DNA of 39,153 nt from Limnohabitans sp. (GCF_017848645.1 NZ_JAFEIF010000021.1:1-39153); one strand, 5' to 3'. Positions 29,263 to 39,153 are shown, counted from the first letter of the stretch. Numbers and translations are program-made. The notes: generated from the letters alone by a model not told the origin.

Positions 29263-30503
29263 AGCGCGGCCTCCCAGCTTGGCAAGGGCATGGACAGCCG
29301 CATGCGGGTGCCCCGACCGAGTTGGCTGTCCACGTCGATCACGCCGCCAAAATGCCGTGCCCGCTCGCGCATGCCCATGATGCCGTAGGCCTGCGCCGAT
29401 TCAAAAACCTGCGCCTCGGCCCCGCAACCATCGTCTTCCACCGACAGGTGCAGCCAGCCCTGGCGCTCCACAATGTCCACGTCCACCGTGCGGGCGCGGG
29501 CGTGGCGCCCCACATTGCTGAGCATTTCCTGAAAGATGCGGAACACCGCCATGGCCATCGGTTCGGGCAAGACGCGTTGCACGTTCACGTCCATGCACCA
29601 CTTGAGTTCTTGCTCGGCCGACTGCACAAACTCCTGCGCCTGCCACGCCAGGGCGTCCCACAAGCCCTGGTGGTCCAGGATGCTGGGGCGCAGATCGGTG
29701 ATGATGCGGCCCACATTGACCACCGCGTTCTCGATCAAGCGGCTCATGTTCTGACACTTGCCACGCATCTTCTCGCGCATGGCTTGTGCCTCAACGGCGG
29801 CGCGCTGCTCCTGCTCGGACAAGCGCTTGTCCAGCCAGCCCACATCCATCTTGAGCGCCACCAGCAAGCTGCCCAATTCGTCATGCACCTCGCGGGCGAT
29901 GCGGGTTCGCTCTTCTTCACGCACTGCCTCGGACCAAGCGGCCAGCTCACGCAGTTGCTGCAAGGCGGTTTCGAGCGCCTGGGTGCGCTCGGCCACGCGT
30001 TGCTCCAGCTCATTTTTGGCCTGATACAAAGCGTCCTGGGCCTGCTTGCGCTCGGTGATGTCCACAAAGGTGACCACCGCGCCGCGCACCTGGCCTTGGT
30101 CAAACACCGGGTAGCTCGAATACTCCACCGGGAAGCTGCTGCCATCTGCGCGCCAGAACACCTCGCTGTCGATGCGGCAAGGCTGGCCTTGGCGAAAGGC
30201 GTTGTAGATCGGACAGTCGTCCAACGGGTAGTGCGTGCCATCCCCGTGCGAGTGGTGGGTGAGCACATGCATGTTCTGGCCCAGCACCTGCTCGGGTTCC
30301 ATGCCGATCATGCGGGCCCCGGCCGGGTTGATGAAGACGCACAGGCCGTCCAGATCGACCCCGAAAACCCCCTCGCCCGTGGAAGCCAACATCAGGCCCA
30401 AGGGGTCGCGCCAGGCTTCGGCCACGCCCATGACGCCGTTGATCGTCGTTTGTGAAGGTGTGTGCGCAAAGTTCATGCGCTTCACATGCAAGCCTTGTGC
30501 CAT
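29259..30503 (-). CDS. Soluble PAS-containing histidine kinase (NarX/HPK7 type)
   Basis: A 414-residue cytoplasmic kinase with no membrane segment. A PAS domain lies at about 33-150 (GEGVFGVDLDGLCVFINPAG, GDGTHYPLDDCPIYNAF, GAVVTFVDITERKQAQ), followed by a coiled-coil linker (150-195), the HisKA_3 dimerisation helix with H207 in EEERTRIAREVHDELGSLL, and a HATPase domain with N-box EMLSNVGRHARA, G1 SVEDDGCGA and YGIMGMRERA. The PAS domain could hold a small ligand or redox cofactor. Start 30503 was taken; MNFAHTPSQT at 30476 is an alternative. The gene diverges from the tyrosine phosphatase gene. Confidence 0.9.
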   Translation of the reverse strand: MAQGLHVKRMNFAHTPSQTTINGVMGVAEAWRDPLGLMLASTGEGVFGVDLDGLCVFINPAGARMIGMEPEQVLGQNMHVLTHHSHGDGTHYPLDDCPIYNAFRQGQPCRIDSEVFWRADGSSFPVEYSSYPVFDQGQVRGAVVTFVDITERKQAQDALYQAKNELEQRVAERTQALETALQQLRELAAWSEAVREEERTRIAREVHDELGSLLVALKMDVGWLDKRLSEQEQRAAVEAQAMREKMRGKCQNMSRLIENAVVNVGRIITDLRPSILDHQGLWDALAWQAQEFVQSAEQELKWCMDVNVQRVLPEPMAMAVFRIFQEMLSNVGRHARARTVDVDIVERQGWLHLSVEDDGCGAEAQVFESAQAYGIMGMRERARHFGGVIDVDSQLGRGTRMRLSMPLPSWEAAL

Positions 30504-30516
30504 GCGAGCGGCCGCT

Positions 30517-30535
30517 TCACCTTGAGACTAGGTGA
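30517..30535. promoter_or_regulatory. Inverted repeat in the kinase/phosphatase divergent promoter region
   Basis: TCACCT (30517-30522) and AGGTGA (30530-30535) are separated by 7 nt, a 19-bp dyad 14 bp before the kinase start and about 80 bp before the phosphatase start. It may be an operator; no factor can be named. Confidence 0.3.
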
Positions 30536-30615
30536 CTTTGTCGCCTGGGGCAACCCCCGCATGCGGGCCTGGACGCGACAATAGGGTCAGAAATGATGTT
30601 TTGACTGCTGATTGG

Positions 30616-31362
30616 ATGGCCATGACCCCGGTACCCACTGCGCTGCTGCAAGGCGCTTCGAACTTTCGCGATGTAGGCGGCTACCGCAACGCCGACGGCC
30701 GCCGCGTGCGGCGCGGCCAGGTGTTCCGCTCCGACCATCTGGCGGGATTGACGGACGAAGACCGGGTGCGCCTGCAATCGCTGGGCATAGCCCACAGCCT
30801 GGACTTTCGCGGGGCAGCCGAGTGCGCGGCCACGCCCTACGCGCTTGCGGGCGTGCAGCGCGTGGCGCTCACCATCGAGCCCACCGTGATCGCCCGACTG
30901 CAGGCCCTGGTGGCGCAAGGCGTGGTGCCCACCACCGAGGAAACCGTGGACCTGATGCGCGAGACCTACCGCGATTTCGTGAACCACAACGCCGCCACCT
31001 TTGGCCGGTTTTTGAAGCACCTGCTGGAGCAGCCCACACCGCAGGTATTTCATTGCACCGCAGGCAAGGACCGCACGGGTTTTGCCGCGGCGCTGTTGCT
31101 ATCAGCCCTGGGCGTGGACCGCCCCACCATCGAGCGTGACTACCTGCTCACCAACCAGCTCTACAAGCGCGACGCCCGCATGGAGGGCCAGGGCCACCCG
31201 CATGTGATGAAAGTGCTGTGGCAAGTGCAGCCCGAGTTTTTACATGCCGCCTTTGAGGTCGTGGATGCACAGCATGGCGGCATGCGCGACTACCTGCACG
31301 GGGCCATTGGCCTGAGCCCGCAGGAGTTGGCGGAGCTCAATCGGATGCTGCTGGAAGCCTGA
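30616..31362 (+). CDS. Tyrosine-protein phosphatase (Y_phosphatase3 family)
   Basis: 248 residues with the dual-specificity-like phosphatase fold found in bacterial tyrosine phosphatases such as Mycobacterium PtpB. The N-terminal block is GASNFRDVGGYRNADGR, then VFRSDHLAGLT and SLDFRGAAEC. The P-loop is HCTAGKDRTG with catalytic C147 and R153; the lysine and aspartate in the loop are typical of the family, which often also hydrolyses phosphoinositides. No signal peptide is present. ATG 30616 was chosen, with ATG 30622 equally possible; the Shine-Dalgarno is weak for both. The stop abuts the convergent metH stop by one base. Confidence 0.88.
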   Translation: MAMTPVPTALLQGASNFRDVGGYRNADGRRVRRGQVFRSDHLAGLTDEDRVRLQSLGIAHSLDFRGAAECAATPYALAGVQRVALTIEPTVIARLQALVAQGVVPTTEETVDLMRETYRDFVNHNAATFGRFLKHLLEQPTPQVFHCTAGKDRTGFAAALLLSALGVDRPTIERDYLLTNQLYKRDARMEGQGHPHVMKVLWQVQPEFLHAAFEVVDAQHGGMRDYLHGAIGLSPQELAELNRMLLEA

Positions 31363-32409
31363 TCAGGCCGCTTCTTTGTAGAAGAAGCCCCCATGCACAT
31401 TGCGCGGGGCCAGCGGAGCCACGGCGCGGCCGATCGCGCCGATGTGGTCGGGCGTGGTGCCGCAGCAGCCACCCACGATGTTGACCAAGCCTTCGGCCGC
31501 GAACTCGTGCAGCAAACGGCTGGTGACTTCGGGCGTTTCGTCAAAGCCGGTGTCGCTCATGGGGTTGGGCAGGCCGGCGTTGGGGTAGCAACTGATGAAG
31601 GTGTCACCCGCCACCTTGTTCAATTCTTGAATGTAGGGGCGCATCAGCGTCGCGCCCAGGGCGCAGTTCAGGCCAATGGCCAAGGGCTGCGCATGGCGCA
31701 CGCTGTGCCAAAACGCGGTCACGGTCTGGCCGCTCAGGATGCGGCCCGAGGCGTCGGTCACGGTGCCGCTGATGATGAGGGGCAAGCGCTCGCCGCTGGC
31801 CTCGAAAAATTCTTCAATCGCAAACAGCGCGGCCTTGGCGTTGAGCGTGTCGAAAATCGTCTCGACCAGCAGCACGTCCGAGCCGCCTTCGACCAGGGCT
31901 TCGACCTGCTCGTAATACGCTGCGCGCAACTCTTCAAAGTTCACGTTGCGCGCGCCTGCGTCGTTCACGTCGGGGCTGATGCTGGCGGTCTTGGGCGTGG
32001 GGCCCAAGGCGCCCACCACAAAGCGGGGCTTGTCGGGGGTGGAAAACTTGTCGCAGGCAGCACGGGCTAATTTGGCAGACTGCAGGTTCATCTCGCGGGC
32101 CAGGTGCTGCATGTCGTAGTCGGCCTGGGCAATGGTCGTGGCACCAAAGGTGTTGGTCTCGATCAGGTCGACCCCGGCGGCCAAGTAGCCTTCGTGGATG
32201 TCGCTGATCACGTCGGGACGCGTCAGGCTCAGCAGCTCGTTGTTGCCCTTGACGTCTTTGGGGAAGTCCTTGAAGCGCTCGCCCCGGTAGTCGGCCTCGG
32301 ACAGTTTGAAGCGCTGGATCATGGTGCCCATGGCCCCGTCGAGGATGGCAATGCGTGTGTTCAGGATCTCGGGCAGGGCTTGGGCGCGGGTGTAAGCAAG
32401 GGTTTTCAT
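31363..32409 (-). CDS. metH: Methionine synthase, homocysteine-binding half (split MetH)
   Basis: 348 residues corresponding to the first module only of cobalamin-dependent methionine synthase. [16 protein letters not shown] is the N-terminal barrel motif, [12 protein letters not shown] follows, and the zinc ligands are C249 (GLNCALG) and C315/C316 ([11 protein letters not shown]). In many Burkholderiales MetH is split into this protein and a separate folate/cobalamin part; that second gene is not in the window. The start [19 protein letters not shown] at 32409 was chosen; a GTG eight codons upstream is possible. A diverged copy of the first codons is found at 33477-33530. Confidence 0.9.
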   Translation of the reverse strand: MKTLAYTRAQALPEILNTRIAILDGAMGTMIQRFKLSEADYRGERFKDFPKDVKGNNELLSLTRPDVISDIHEGYLAAGVDLIETNTFGATTIAQADYDMQHLAREMNLQSAKLARAACDKFSTPDKPRFVVGALGPTPKTASISPDVNDAGARNVNFEELRAAYYEQVEALVEGGSDVLLVETIFDTLNAKAALFAIEEFFEASGERLPLIISGTVTDASGRILSGQTVTAFWHSVRHAQPLAIGLNCALGATLMRPYIQELNKVAGDTFISCYPNAGLPNPMSDTGFDETPEVTSRLLHEFAAEGLVNIVGGCCGTTPDHIGAIGRAVAPLAPRNVHGGFFYKEAA

Positions 32410-32445
32410 ATCCGTATTGTAAAAGTCAGCCACCGTTACATGGGG

Positions 32446-33402
32446 TCAAGGGGCTGGCGTCACCATTTCAAATGCAAAGGCCGCCCCTTGCACCGTCACC
32501 TTGACCGCACGCACATCCGATGCGCCAGGCACGATCAAGCGGGTCACGTTGGTCAAGGGCTTTTTGTCCAACTGAAAGGGCTGGTCGATTTTGAACTGGT
32601 GGCTGTCGCCGTGCACCACCAACACCGGCTTGCCCCAGCGACGGGCCAAAGGCAACAAGGTGTCGGCCATGCTTTTGCGAAAACCCGACCAAGGGGGAAA
32701 GTCTTCCCACGCGGACCTGGTTTCGAACACATCGGCCTGAAAGGCCAACACCAGCGCACTGGCCTGCCGCTGGTGCGCCTGCTCAAAAGTGGCCTCTATC
32801 CAGGCGACATTGGCCGCATCGCGCTCAAAGAACTCCTGCACGGCGGCGGGATCGCGGGTTTCAAAGTTGTTGTTACTGCCCACCATGTGGAGCGTGGCAA
32901 ACAGCGTGCCTTGGTGCATCCAACGTTGGTTTTCAACGTAGCGCCCATGGGTGGGCATCACATCGGACTGGTTTTGCAATGCCAAGGGCTGCTGGCCCAA
33001 TGAGCGCCCCGGTGTGTAAAAGCGTTGGCGCAAAGCCGCAAGGCGCTCCAATGGATCGTATGGGCCATTGTTGGCCCGATGGCAATCGGTCCACTCGTTG
33101 TCACCAGGGGTGTACACCACCGCGCCTTTGAAGCGCTGAAAATGCGCGAGCTGATGGGCAAACTCCTCGTCGCTGCACAAGGTTGAGCCCGACTTGAAGT
33201 CCCCCACATGGATAGAGAAGTCTGAATTCAGGGTGTTGATGCGATCAATCAAGGTGCGGTAAGGGCCATAGGCCTTGTCGGGCGAACCGTAAGGCAAGTC
33301 TCCCAAGGCCACAAATGAAAACCCCTGCTGGGCCTGCGCCGGTGCCACAGAAAGAACCTGCACCAGTGCCCAAGCCGTGCACAGCCATAAACGCTTCAAC
33401 AT
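32446..33402 (-). CDS. Exported calcineurin-like metallophosphoesterase
   Basis: 318 residues. A signal peptide occupies about 1-24 (MLKRLWLCTAWALVQVLSVA, cleavage near PAQAQ), so the enzyme is exported to the periplasm. The metallophosphoesterase motifs are VALGDLPYGS (D-x-H variant), IHVGDFKSG, YTPGDNEWTD and VVHGDSHQF. The usual first His of DxH is replaced (GDLPY), as in some distant phosphodiesterase-like members. The start at 33402 has GAGA upstream; in-frame starts at 33435-33447 would lengthen the leader. It sits between metH and the SAP-domain gene, where a leftover copy of the metH start shows that it was inserted. Confidence 0.82.
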   Translation of the reverse strand: MLKRLWLCTAWALVQVLSVAPAQAQQGFSFVALGDLPYGSPDKAYGPYRTLIDRINTLNSDFSIHVGDFKSGSTLCSDEEFAHQLAHFQRFKGAVVYTPGDNEWTDCHRANNGPYDPLERLAALRQRFYTPGRSLGQQPLALQNQSDVMPTHGRYVENQRWMHQGTLFATLHMVGSNNNFETRDPAAVQEFFERDAANVAWIEATFEQAHQRQASALVLAFQADVFETRSAWEDFPPWSGFRKSMADTLLPLARRWGKPVLVVHGDSHQFKIDQPFQLDKKPLTNVTRLIVPGASDVRAVKVTVQGAAFAFEMVTPAP

Positions 33403-33476
33403 GATTTTTCTCGCTTGGGCAGTGTCAACTGGCATTCGCATGAACATCCCTCCCCCACGAAGCGCATGGCGCTGCA

Positions 33477-33530
33477 GGTGTTCAGGATCTCGGGCAAGGC
33501 CTGAGCTCGGGTGCAGGTCAGGGGCATCAT
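33477..33530 (-). pseudogene. Relic copy of the metH 5' end
   Basis: Leftward from 33530 the sequence reads ATGATGCCC and encodes [18 protein letters not shown]. The 12 residues [12 protein letters not shown] (33512-33477) are identical to residues 7-18 of the metH product, but seven of the twelve codons are identical and five differ only synonymously. After this the reading goes into unrelated sequence. The ATGATG overlaps the TGA of the SAP-domain gene, an ATGA-type coupling. I read it as the old start of metH, now cut off by the metallophosphoesterase gene. Confidence 0.65.
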
Positions 33531-34084
33531 TGGGCGTCGGCTGAAAAAACAAGGGCTTGCGGTGTCTGGCGTTTGGCTTGCCAGGCTTGCAGGGCCTGAG
33601 CACGCGTGGCACCCGGGTGCTGCGCAAAATAGTCGCGGATGTGCTGGTTGAACTGGAATTGTCGTTGAATCGGGGCCGCGCCCTGCGTGCAGCTGTCCCG
33701 GTACACCACCAAAGCCTGCGCCAGCGTGCGGCCTTCAGGGTTTTTGAACAGATCACGCAGCGCCTGGTTGAAGCGAAAAGCGGGGCTGGTGTGCGCCACA
33801 AAAAAACCGCGCAATGCCGCGTTCAGCCGCCAGCCAGGACCGATCACGGTTTGCGGTGTGAGGCTGCCGGGCATGGCGTCATGGACAGCCGTGGCAGCGG
33901 GCGCACGCCAGGCGGGCAAGGGCTGCCCCGACAAACCGGCCCGCACGCGCGCCGTCAGGTCTTGCTTGCTGCCGCCCGTGGGCCAGTTTTGGGCGCTGCA
34001 AAAGTCTTGCAGTTCTTTTTTAAGCCAGTACCAGGCGCTGAACTCTTCAGGGCGCAAGTCCGGCGTGAGCAGGGGTCGGTTCAT
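33527..34084 (-). CDS. SAP-like/DUF6434-like protein
   Basis: 185 residues. The first 60 contain a SAP-like helix-extended-helix (WYWLKKELQDFC, WPTGGSKQDLTARVRAGL), a motif that often binds DNA or RNA. The rest contains two related helical units, FRFNQALRDLFKNPEGRTLA and FQFNQHIRDYFAQHPGATRA, each followed by an xAL helix, which fits the DUF6434 type. No catalytic residues are evident. ATG 34084 (MNRPLLTPDLRPEEFSAW) was chosen; the longer frame from 34174 would run through the hairpin behind katG. Function unknown; nucleic-acid binding is inferred from the SAP motif. Confidence 0.7.
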   Translation of the reverse strand: MNRPLLTPDLRPEEFSAWYWLKKELQDFCSAQNWPTGGSKQDLTARVRAGLSGQPLPAWRAPAATAVHDAMPGSLTPQTVIGPGWRLNAALRGFFVAHTSPAFRFNQALRDLFKNPEGRTLAQALVVYRDSCTQGAAPIQRQFQFNQHIRDYFAQHPGATRAQALQAWQAKRQTPQALVFSADAQ

Positions 34085-34127
34085 GGGTGAAATTTTAAGG
34101 ACGAGCGATACAAGCCCTTCAGCACCA

Positions 34128-34157
34128 AGCCCCCGAAACCGGGGAGTTTCGGGGGCT
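34128..34157 (-). terminator. Hairpin downstream of katG, probable terminator
   Basis: AGCCCCCGAAAC (34128-34139) and GTTTCGGGGGCT (34146-34157) form a perfect 12-bp stem with a 6-nt loop, 13 bp after the katG stop. No T-run follows on either strand, so it may be a weak terminator or a message-stabilising hairpin. Confidence 0.55.
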
Positions 34158-34170
34158 GAGCAGGCGCCGA

Positions 34171-36411
<2,241 letters not shown>

Positions 36412-36489
36412 TCAGAAGAAGCATCCGCGTGTTTGTGAAGGTCATTGCACCCTTCAAGGGGTCCTATGCCTGCGGCATCACTGTGCATG

Positions 36490-36511
36490 TGCTCATTCTG
36501 AAAGATGAGCA
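36490..36511. promoter_or_regulatory. Inverted repeat upstream of katG, candidate peroxide-regulator site
   Basis: TGCTCAT (36490-36496) and ATGAGCA (36505-36511) are perfect inverted copies 8 nt apart, in the 289-bp gap between katG and the NTF2-like gene. Spacing and place suit a regulator dimer, but the sequence does not match the OxyR ATAG-type consensus well. Nothing else stands out in 36382-36670. Confidence 0.4.
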
Positions 36512-36670
36512 TTCAGTTTAAGAACCCGCGGGCCATTTGGCCAATCGATTGAATCAATGTTGTCGATAGTCAAATGCACGGCATCAGCGCAGGACAAACG
36601 CTTGAAATGCGGGTACAGCGACTCGGTGCCTAGCTCGCATTGCCCTGCCACGCGCGCGGATCCACGGACC

Positions 36671-37042
36671 TCAGACCGCACTGCCCACCCGGTAAAAGTG
36701 CTTGGCATAAATCATCCAGCGGCCTTCGTGCAGCATCAGGTTCAGGTGGTCTTCCATGATGTGGTCAAACAAACGCAGCCGTACTTTGACCAGCGCCATG
36801 GTGGGCGACAGCACATCGAGCAGCAGGATCTGCTCGTCACGCGGGCAAGCGCCCGAAGCAGGCGATAGACGGCCTTGCACCATCTCGCGGTACAGGGCAA
36901 AAGGGCGCACCACCAACTGACCGTCTTGCTGCGAATACAGCACGCAGTCTTTGTGAAACACCCGGTCAAACAGGGCCATGTCCTGGGTTTGCAGGACTTC
37001 AAAATACTCGGCCAAAAAGGCGCGCAGGTCGTCGATGAGCAT
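36671..37042 (-). CDS. NTF2-like (SnoaL/lumazine-binding-like) small protein
   Basis: A 123-residue alpha+beta cone-type protein. It begins with the helical LIDDLRAFLAEYFEVLQTQD, followed by LFDRVFHKDCVLYSQQDGQL, RPFALYREMVQGRLSP and strands ending DHLNLMLHEGRWMIYAKHFY, the usual NTF2-like order. Members bind or isomerise small molecules; none can be named here. AGGAA lies 6 bp upstream of ATG 37042. It diverges from the LysR gene, and the shared gap holds dyads, so it is the likely target of that regulator. Confidence 0.75.
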   Translation of the reverse strand: MLIDDLRAFLAEYFEVLQTQDMALFDRVFHKDCVLYSQQDGQLVVRPFALYREMVQGRLSPASGACPRDEQILLLDVLSPTMALVKVRLRLFDHIMEDHLNLMLHEGRWMIYAKHFYRVGSAV

Positions 37043-37095
37043 GGGGGGTTCCTTGTTAAACTTTGAAAGCCTTGTGGCACAGCGGCCGCAAGGCT

Positions 37096-37121
37096 TGCCA
37101 GTCTAGGCAGCGCAGGCTGCC
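37096..37121. promoter_or_regulatory. Two dyads in the NTF2-like/lysR divergent promoter
   Basis: TGCC-N6-GGCA (37096-37109) and GGCAGC-N4-GCTGCC (37106-37121) overlap in the middle of the 122-bp gap. LysR-type regulators bind such interrupted dyads near their own divergent promoter, so these are candidate operators. Confidence 0.4.
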
Positions 37122-37164
37122 GCTGACCTCCATCTTTTTCGAGCATTGAGCGAATTCCATTGAC

Positions 37165-38106
37165 ATGACCGGCCGCGCCCCGCCCCTGCCTGCTTTGCGC
37201 GCCTTTGCCGCCTGGGTGCGGCTGGGCTCGGTGAATGCCGCTGCCGAAGAACTCCAGCTGACGCCTGGCGCCGTCAGCCACCAGATCCGGGCACTCGAAG
37301 AATTTTTGAGCGTGCCCCTGATCGAGCGCAACGGCCGCCGCTGGGCACTGACCGACACGGGCCGGATTTACGGCTACCAGGTGCGCCAAGCCCTGCAAGA
37401 CATCGTGGACGTGACCGAACGTGTGCGCAGCCAGCGGCCCGCTCAGGACCACACCCAGGACCTTCGTGTGGCGGTGCTGCCCTCGTTTGCCAACGGCTGG
37501 TTGTTGCCCAGACTGGCCGACTTCACCCGCTGGCACCCGCAGGTACGGCTGCAACTGCACGGCTCGATGGACTATGTGGACCTCAGCGAAGGACAAGTGG
37601 ACTGCGCAATCCGCTTTGGCCATGGCCGCTGGCCCGAAGCCGAAGTGCGCCCCCTGATGGGCGACAGCTTGCTGCTGCTGGCCGCGCCCTCTTTGCTGGG
37701 GCCCGAGCCCCCGCAAACCCTGCAACAGCTGCTGCAACTGCCTTTGCTGCACGCCAGTGAAAACTGGGCCACCTGGCTGGCCGATGTGCCCGAAGCCCAC
37801 AGCGGCGTGCAGCGGCCCGCCAGCCACATGAGCTTCACCGACTCCACCCATCTGCTCGAAGCCACCCGCTTGGGGATGGGCCTGGCCCTCAGCCGCCGCT
37901 CGATTGCCGATCAGCTGCTGCAACGGCGCGAACTGGTGCAGGCCCATGCCCACGAATGCCCGCATGCGTCGGCCTATTACCTGCTGCTACCCCAAGTCAG
38001 CGGAAAGCACCCGACCCGAGATGCCTTTGCCGACTGGCTGCAAGGCGCTTGTGCGCGCTTTGCCCAGCGCCATGCGCTGCCCACAGGCGTGCTGAACGGC
38101 GGCTGA
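37165..38106 (+). CDS. LysR-family transcriptional regulator (GcvA-like)
   Basis: 313 residues. The N-terminal winged HTH covers about 5-62 (LPALRAFAAWVRLGSVNAAA, LTPGAVSHQIRALEEFLSVP), with the LFxR-like element LIERNGRRWALTDTG. The effector domain has DLRVAVLPSFANGWLLPRL, QVDCAIRFGHGRWPEAEVRP and FTDSTHLLEATRLGMGLALS, the pattern of the GcvA/AmpR subgroup. No ligand can be assigned. ATG 37165 has only a weak ribosome-binding site. It is divergent from the NTF2-like gene and convergent with queC, with 21 bp between stops. Confidence 0.92.
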   Translation: MTGRAPPLPALRAFAAWVRLGSVNAAAEELQLTPGAVSHQIRALEEFLSVPLIERNGRRWALTDTGRIYGYQVRQALQDIVDVTERVRSQRPAQDHTQDLRVAVLPSFANGWLLPRLADFTRWHPQVRLQLHGSMDYVDLSEGQVDCAIRFGHGRWPEAEVRPLMGDSLLLLAAPSLLGPEPPQTLQQLLQLPLLHASENWATWLADVPEAHSGVQRPASHMSFTDSTHLLEATRLGMGLALSRRSIADQLLQRRELVQAHAHECPHASAYYLLLPQVSGKHPTRDAFADWLQGACARFAQRHALPTGVLNGG

Positions 38107-38127
38107 GCCGCTTGCGTTTCAAAAGCC

Positions 38128-38847
38128 TCAAGCTTGGCGGTAACGCGCAAAACCCGAAGCCCGCAGCTGACACGCCGGGCACCGGCAGCAGCCATAGCCC
38201 CAGTCGTGGCGATGCGTGCGCTCGCCCAGGTAACAGGTGTGGCTGTGCTCCACGATCAAGTCCACCAGCGCCTGCCCACCGCCCTGGGGCTGGGCCTTTT
38301 GACCCAGGTCGTGCGCCAATTGCCAGGTTTGGGCTTTGTCGATCCACATGAGCGGCGTCTCGATCAGCAGTTTGCGGTCCATGCCCAGCGACAGGGCCAC
38401 CTGCATGGCCTTCATGGTGTCGTCGCGGCAGTCGGGGTAGCCCGAAAAATCGGTCTCGCACACGCCCGTGACGATGACCTGCAAGCCCCGGCGGTAAGCC
38501 AGCGCCGCCGCCAAGGTGAGAAACAGCAGGTTACGCCCGGGCACAAAGGTATTGGGCAGGCCCGAGCTTTCCATCTCGATGGCGGTGTCGCGGGTCAATG
38601 AGGTTTCGCTGATCTGGCCGAGGATGCCAGCGTCCAGCAAATGGTCTTCGCCCATCTTGGGGGCCCATTGCGGGAACTTTGCCTTGATGGCGGACAGCAC
38701 GTTCAGGCGGGCGTCCAGCTCGACTTTGTGGCGCTGGCCGTAGTCAAAAGCCAGGGTTTCAACACGGTCGTAACGGCTCAAGGCGTGGGCCAGGCAGGTG
38801 GTGGAGTCCTGACCACCGGAAAACAGGACAAGGGCGGAGGTGTGCAT
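38128..38847 (-). CDS. queC: 7-cyano-7-deazaguanine synthase
   Basis: A 239-residue PP-loop enzyme that turns 7-carboxy-7-deazaguanine, ATP and ammonia into preQ0 in queuosine biosynthesis. The ATP-pyrophosphatase motif is [14 protein letters not shown] (7-20). [15 protein letters not shown] and [15 protein letters not shown] are family motifs, and the zinc site is C205, C220, C223 and C226 ([20 protein letters not shown]). The length is normal. No other que genes are in the window. A long inverted repeat lies 108-191 bp upstream of the start. Confidence 0.95.
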   Translation of the reverse strand: MHTSALVLFSGGQDSTTCLAHALSRYDRVETLAFDYGQRHKVELDARLNVLSAIKAKFPQWAPKMGEDHLLDAGILGQISETSLTRDTAIEMESSGLPNTFVPGRNLLFLTLAAALAYRRGLQVIVTGVCETDFSGYPDCRDDTMKAMQVALSLGMDRKLLIETPLMWIDKAQTWQLAHDLGQKAQPQGGGQALVDLIVEHSHTCYLGERTHRHDWGYGCCRCPACQLRASGFARYRQA

Positions 38848-39153
38848 GGGCTGGGATGGTAACGCTTGGGTCTCTGGGGAGGCTGTCAGCGTTGGGGCGT
38901 GTCAAGAGAGTGGCGCGTTTGAAGTGTGCGCTTGGAAAGCAGCGGTTGAGGGGCGCGTTTGGAAGGGGCCGGCGGCGGGCTCCTCATGAGGCGGGGGTAC
39001 GCCAAAATCGTCGCCCGCCGCCGGCCCCTTCCAAACGCTGGTGGTGGTCGTCAGTTTTGCTGGCCGTGAATGCACGCCATGCTGGTGACAAACGCTTTTT
39101 TGCAGGCATCAAACGCTAACCGTGAGCGTACTGGCCGCGCAGCCCATGGTCTC
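38848..39153. other. Right-edge intergenic region
   Basis: Apart from the inverted repeat at 38955-39038, this stretch holds recurring AAACGCT words (39033-39039, 39090-39096 and 39111-39117) and GCGCGTTTG-like words (about 38915-38930 and 38953-38962). On the minus strand short open frames enter from the edge and stop at 39116-39118 or near 39054; either could be the 3' end of a gene outside the window, but they are too short to judge. Confidence 0.3.
38955..39038. repeat. 26-bp perfect inverted repeat with 32-nt loop
   Basis: The arm at 38955-38980 begins GCGTTTGGAAGGGGCCGGCG and ends GCGGGC. The arm at 39013-39038 is its exact reverse complement. The loop (38981-39012) contains the palindrome CCTCATGAGG. 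No T-run flanks either arm. The length and perfection are well beyond chance for unselected DNA; a REP/MITE-like element, a mobile-element relic or a strong mRNA hairpin upstream of queC are all possible. Confidence 0.85.

Noticed and set aside
36493..36708. 71-codon minus-strand open frame between katG and the NTF2-like gene
   Set aside because: It overlaps the end of the NTF2-like gene and the katG upstream dyad and shows no recognisable sequence.
38856..39119. 87-codon plus-strand open frame at the right edge
   Set aside because: It runs through both arms of the inverted repeat and gives an Arg-rich sequence without features.

Overview
The window looks like chromosome of a betaproteobacterium of the order Burkholderiales, most likely Comamonadaceae-like (the Limnohabitans, Rhodoferax, Polaromonas or Hydrogenophaga type). 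This rests on high G+C, a Bug/TctC solute receptor beside 3-oxoacid CoA-transferase genes, a MetH split into a separate homocysteine-binding protein, and the family-level look of most proteins. It is inferred from sequence character, not from a marker gene. No rRNA, tRNA or CRISPR array was found.

Left part (1-11.4 kb), metabolic genes. A partial arsenosugar radical SAM gene (arsS, leftward) is preceded by the decayed 3' end of a mercuric-reductase-like oxidoreductase gene. Next come a FAD/NAD oxidoreductase-SelD fusion, a double cupin, glutathione reductase (leftward), a small conserved protein with a 2-haloacid dehalogenase, a leaderless family-3 solute-binding protein and a carboxymuconolactone-decarboxylase-like protein. 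A CoA-transferase pair (leftward) diverges from a Bug receptor, which is followed by a broken second Bug gene.

Middle (11.4-24.7 kb), a defence island entirely on the minus strand. Read in the direction of transcription it holds hsdR, a P-loop ATPase, hsdM, a RhuM-Fic/Doc fusion and hsdS. Next are an SMC/OLD-like AAA ATPase with an unrecognised 176-residue partner, a remnant of an Abi_2-like gene, a NucS-like nuclease fused to a PUA/EVE-like domain, and an XRE-ImmA/IrrE plus PIN toxin-antitoxin-like pair. hsdM/rhuM-fic and rhuM-fic/hsdS overlap by ATGA, and AAA/partner overlap by TAATG, so they are translationally coupled. The island lies between the broken Bug gene and a strong terminator at 24711-24745.

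Right part (24.7-39.15 kb). A cyanate module (solute receptor, permease, ATPase, cyanase) has a good sigma-54 type promoter, and a NarX/NarL-type two-component system lies directly upstream; an 18-bp palindrome sits between them. Then come a tyrosine phosphatase, metH (N-terminal half only), a metallophosphoesterase that appears to have been inserted at the 5' end of metH (a coupled copy of the metH start is still visible), a SAP/DUF6434-like protein, katG, a small NTF2-like protein divergent from a LysR regulator, and queC. A 26-bp perfect inverted repeat of unknown nature lies upstream of queC.

The least explained parts are the AAA ATPase/176-residue pair, the modified-base-reader-like nuclease fusion, the ATPase nested between hsdR and hsdM, and the long inverted repeat at the right edge.
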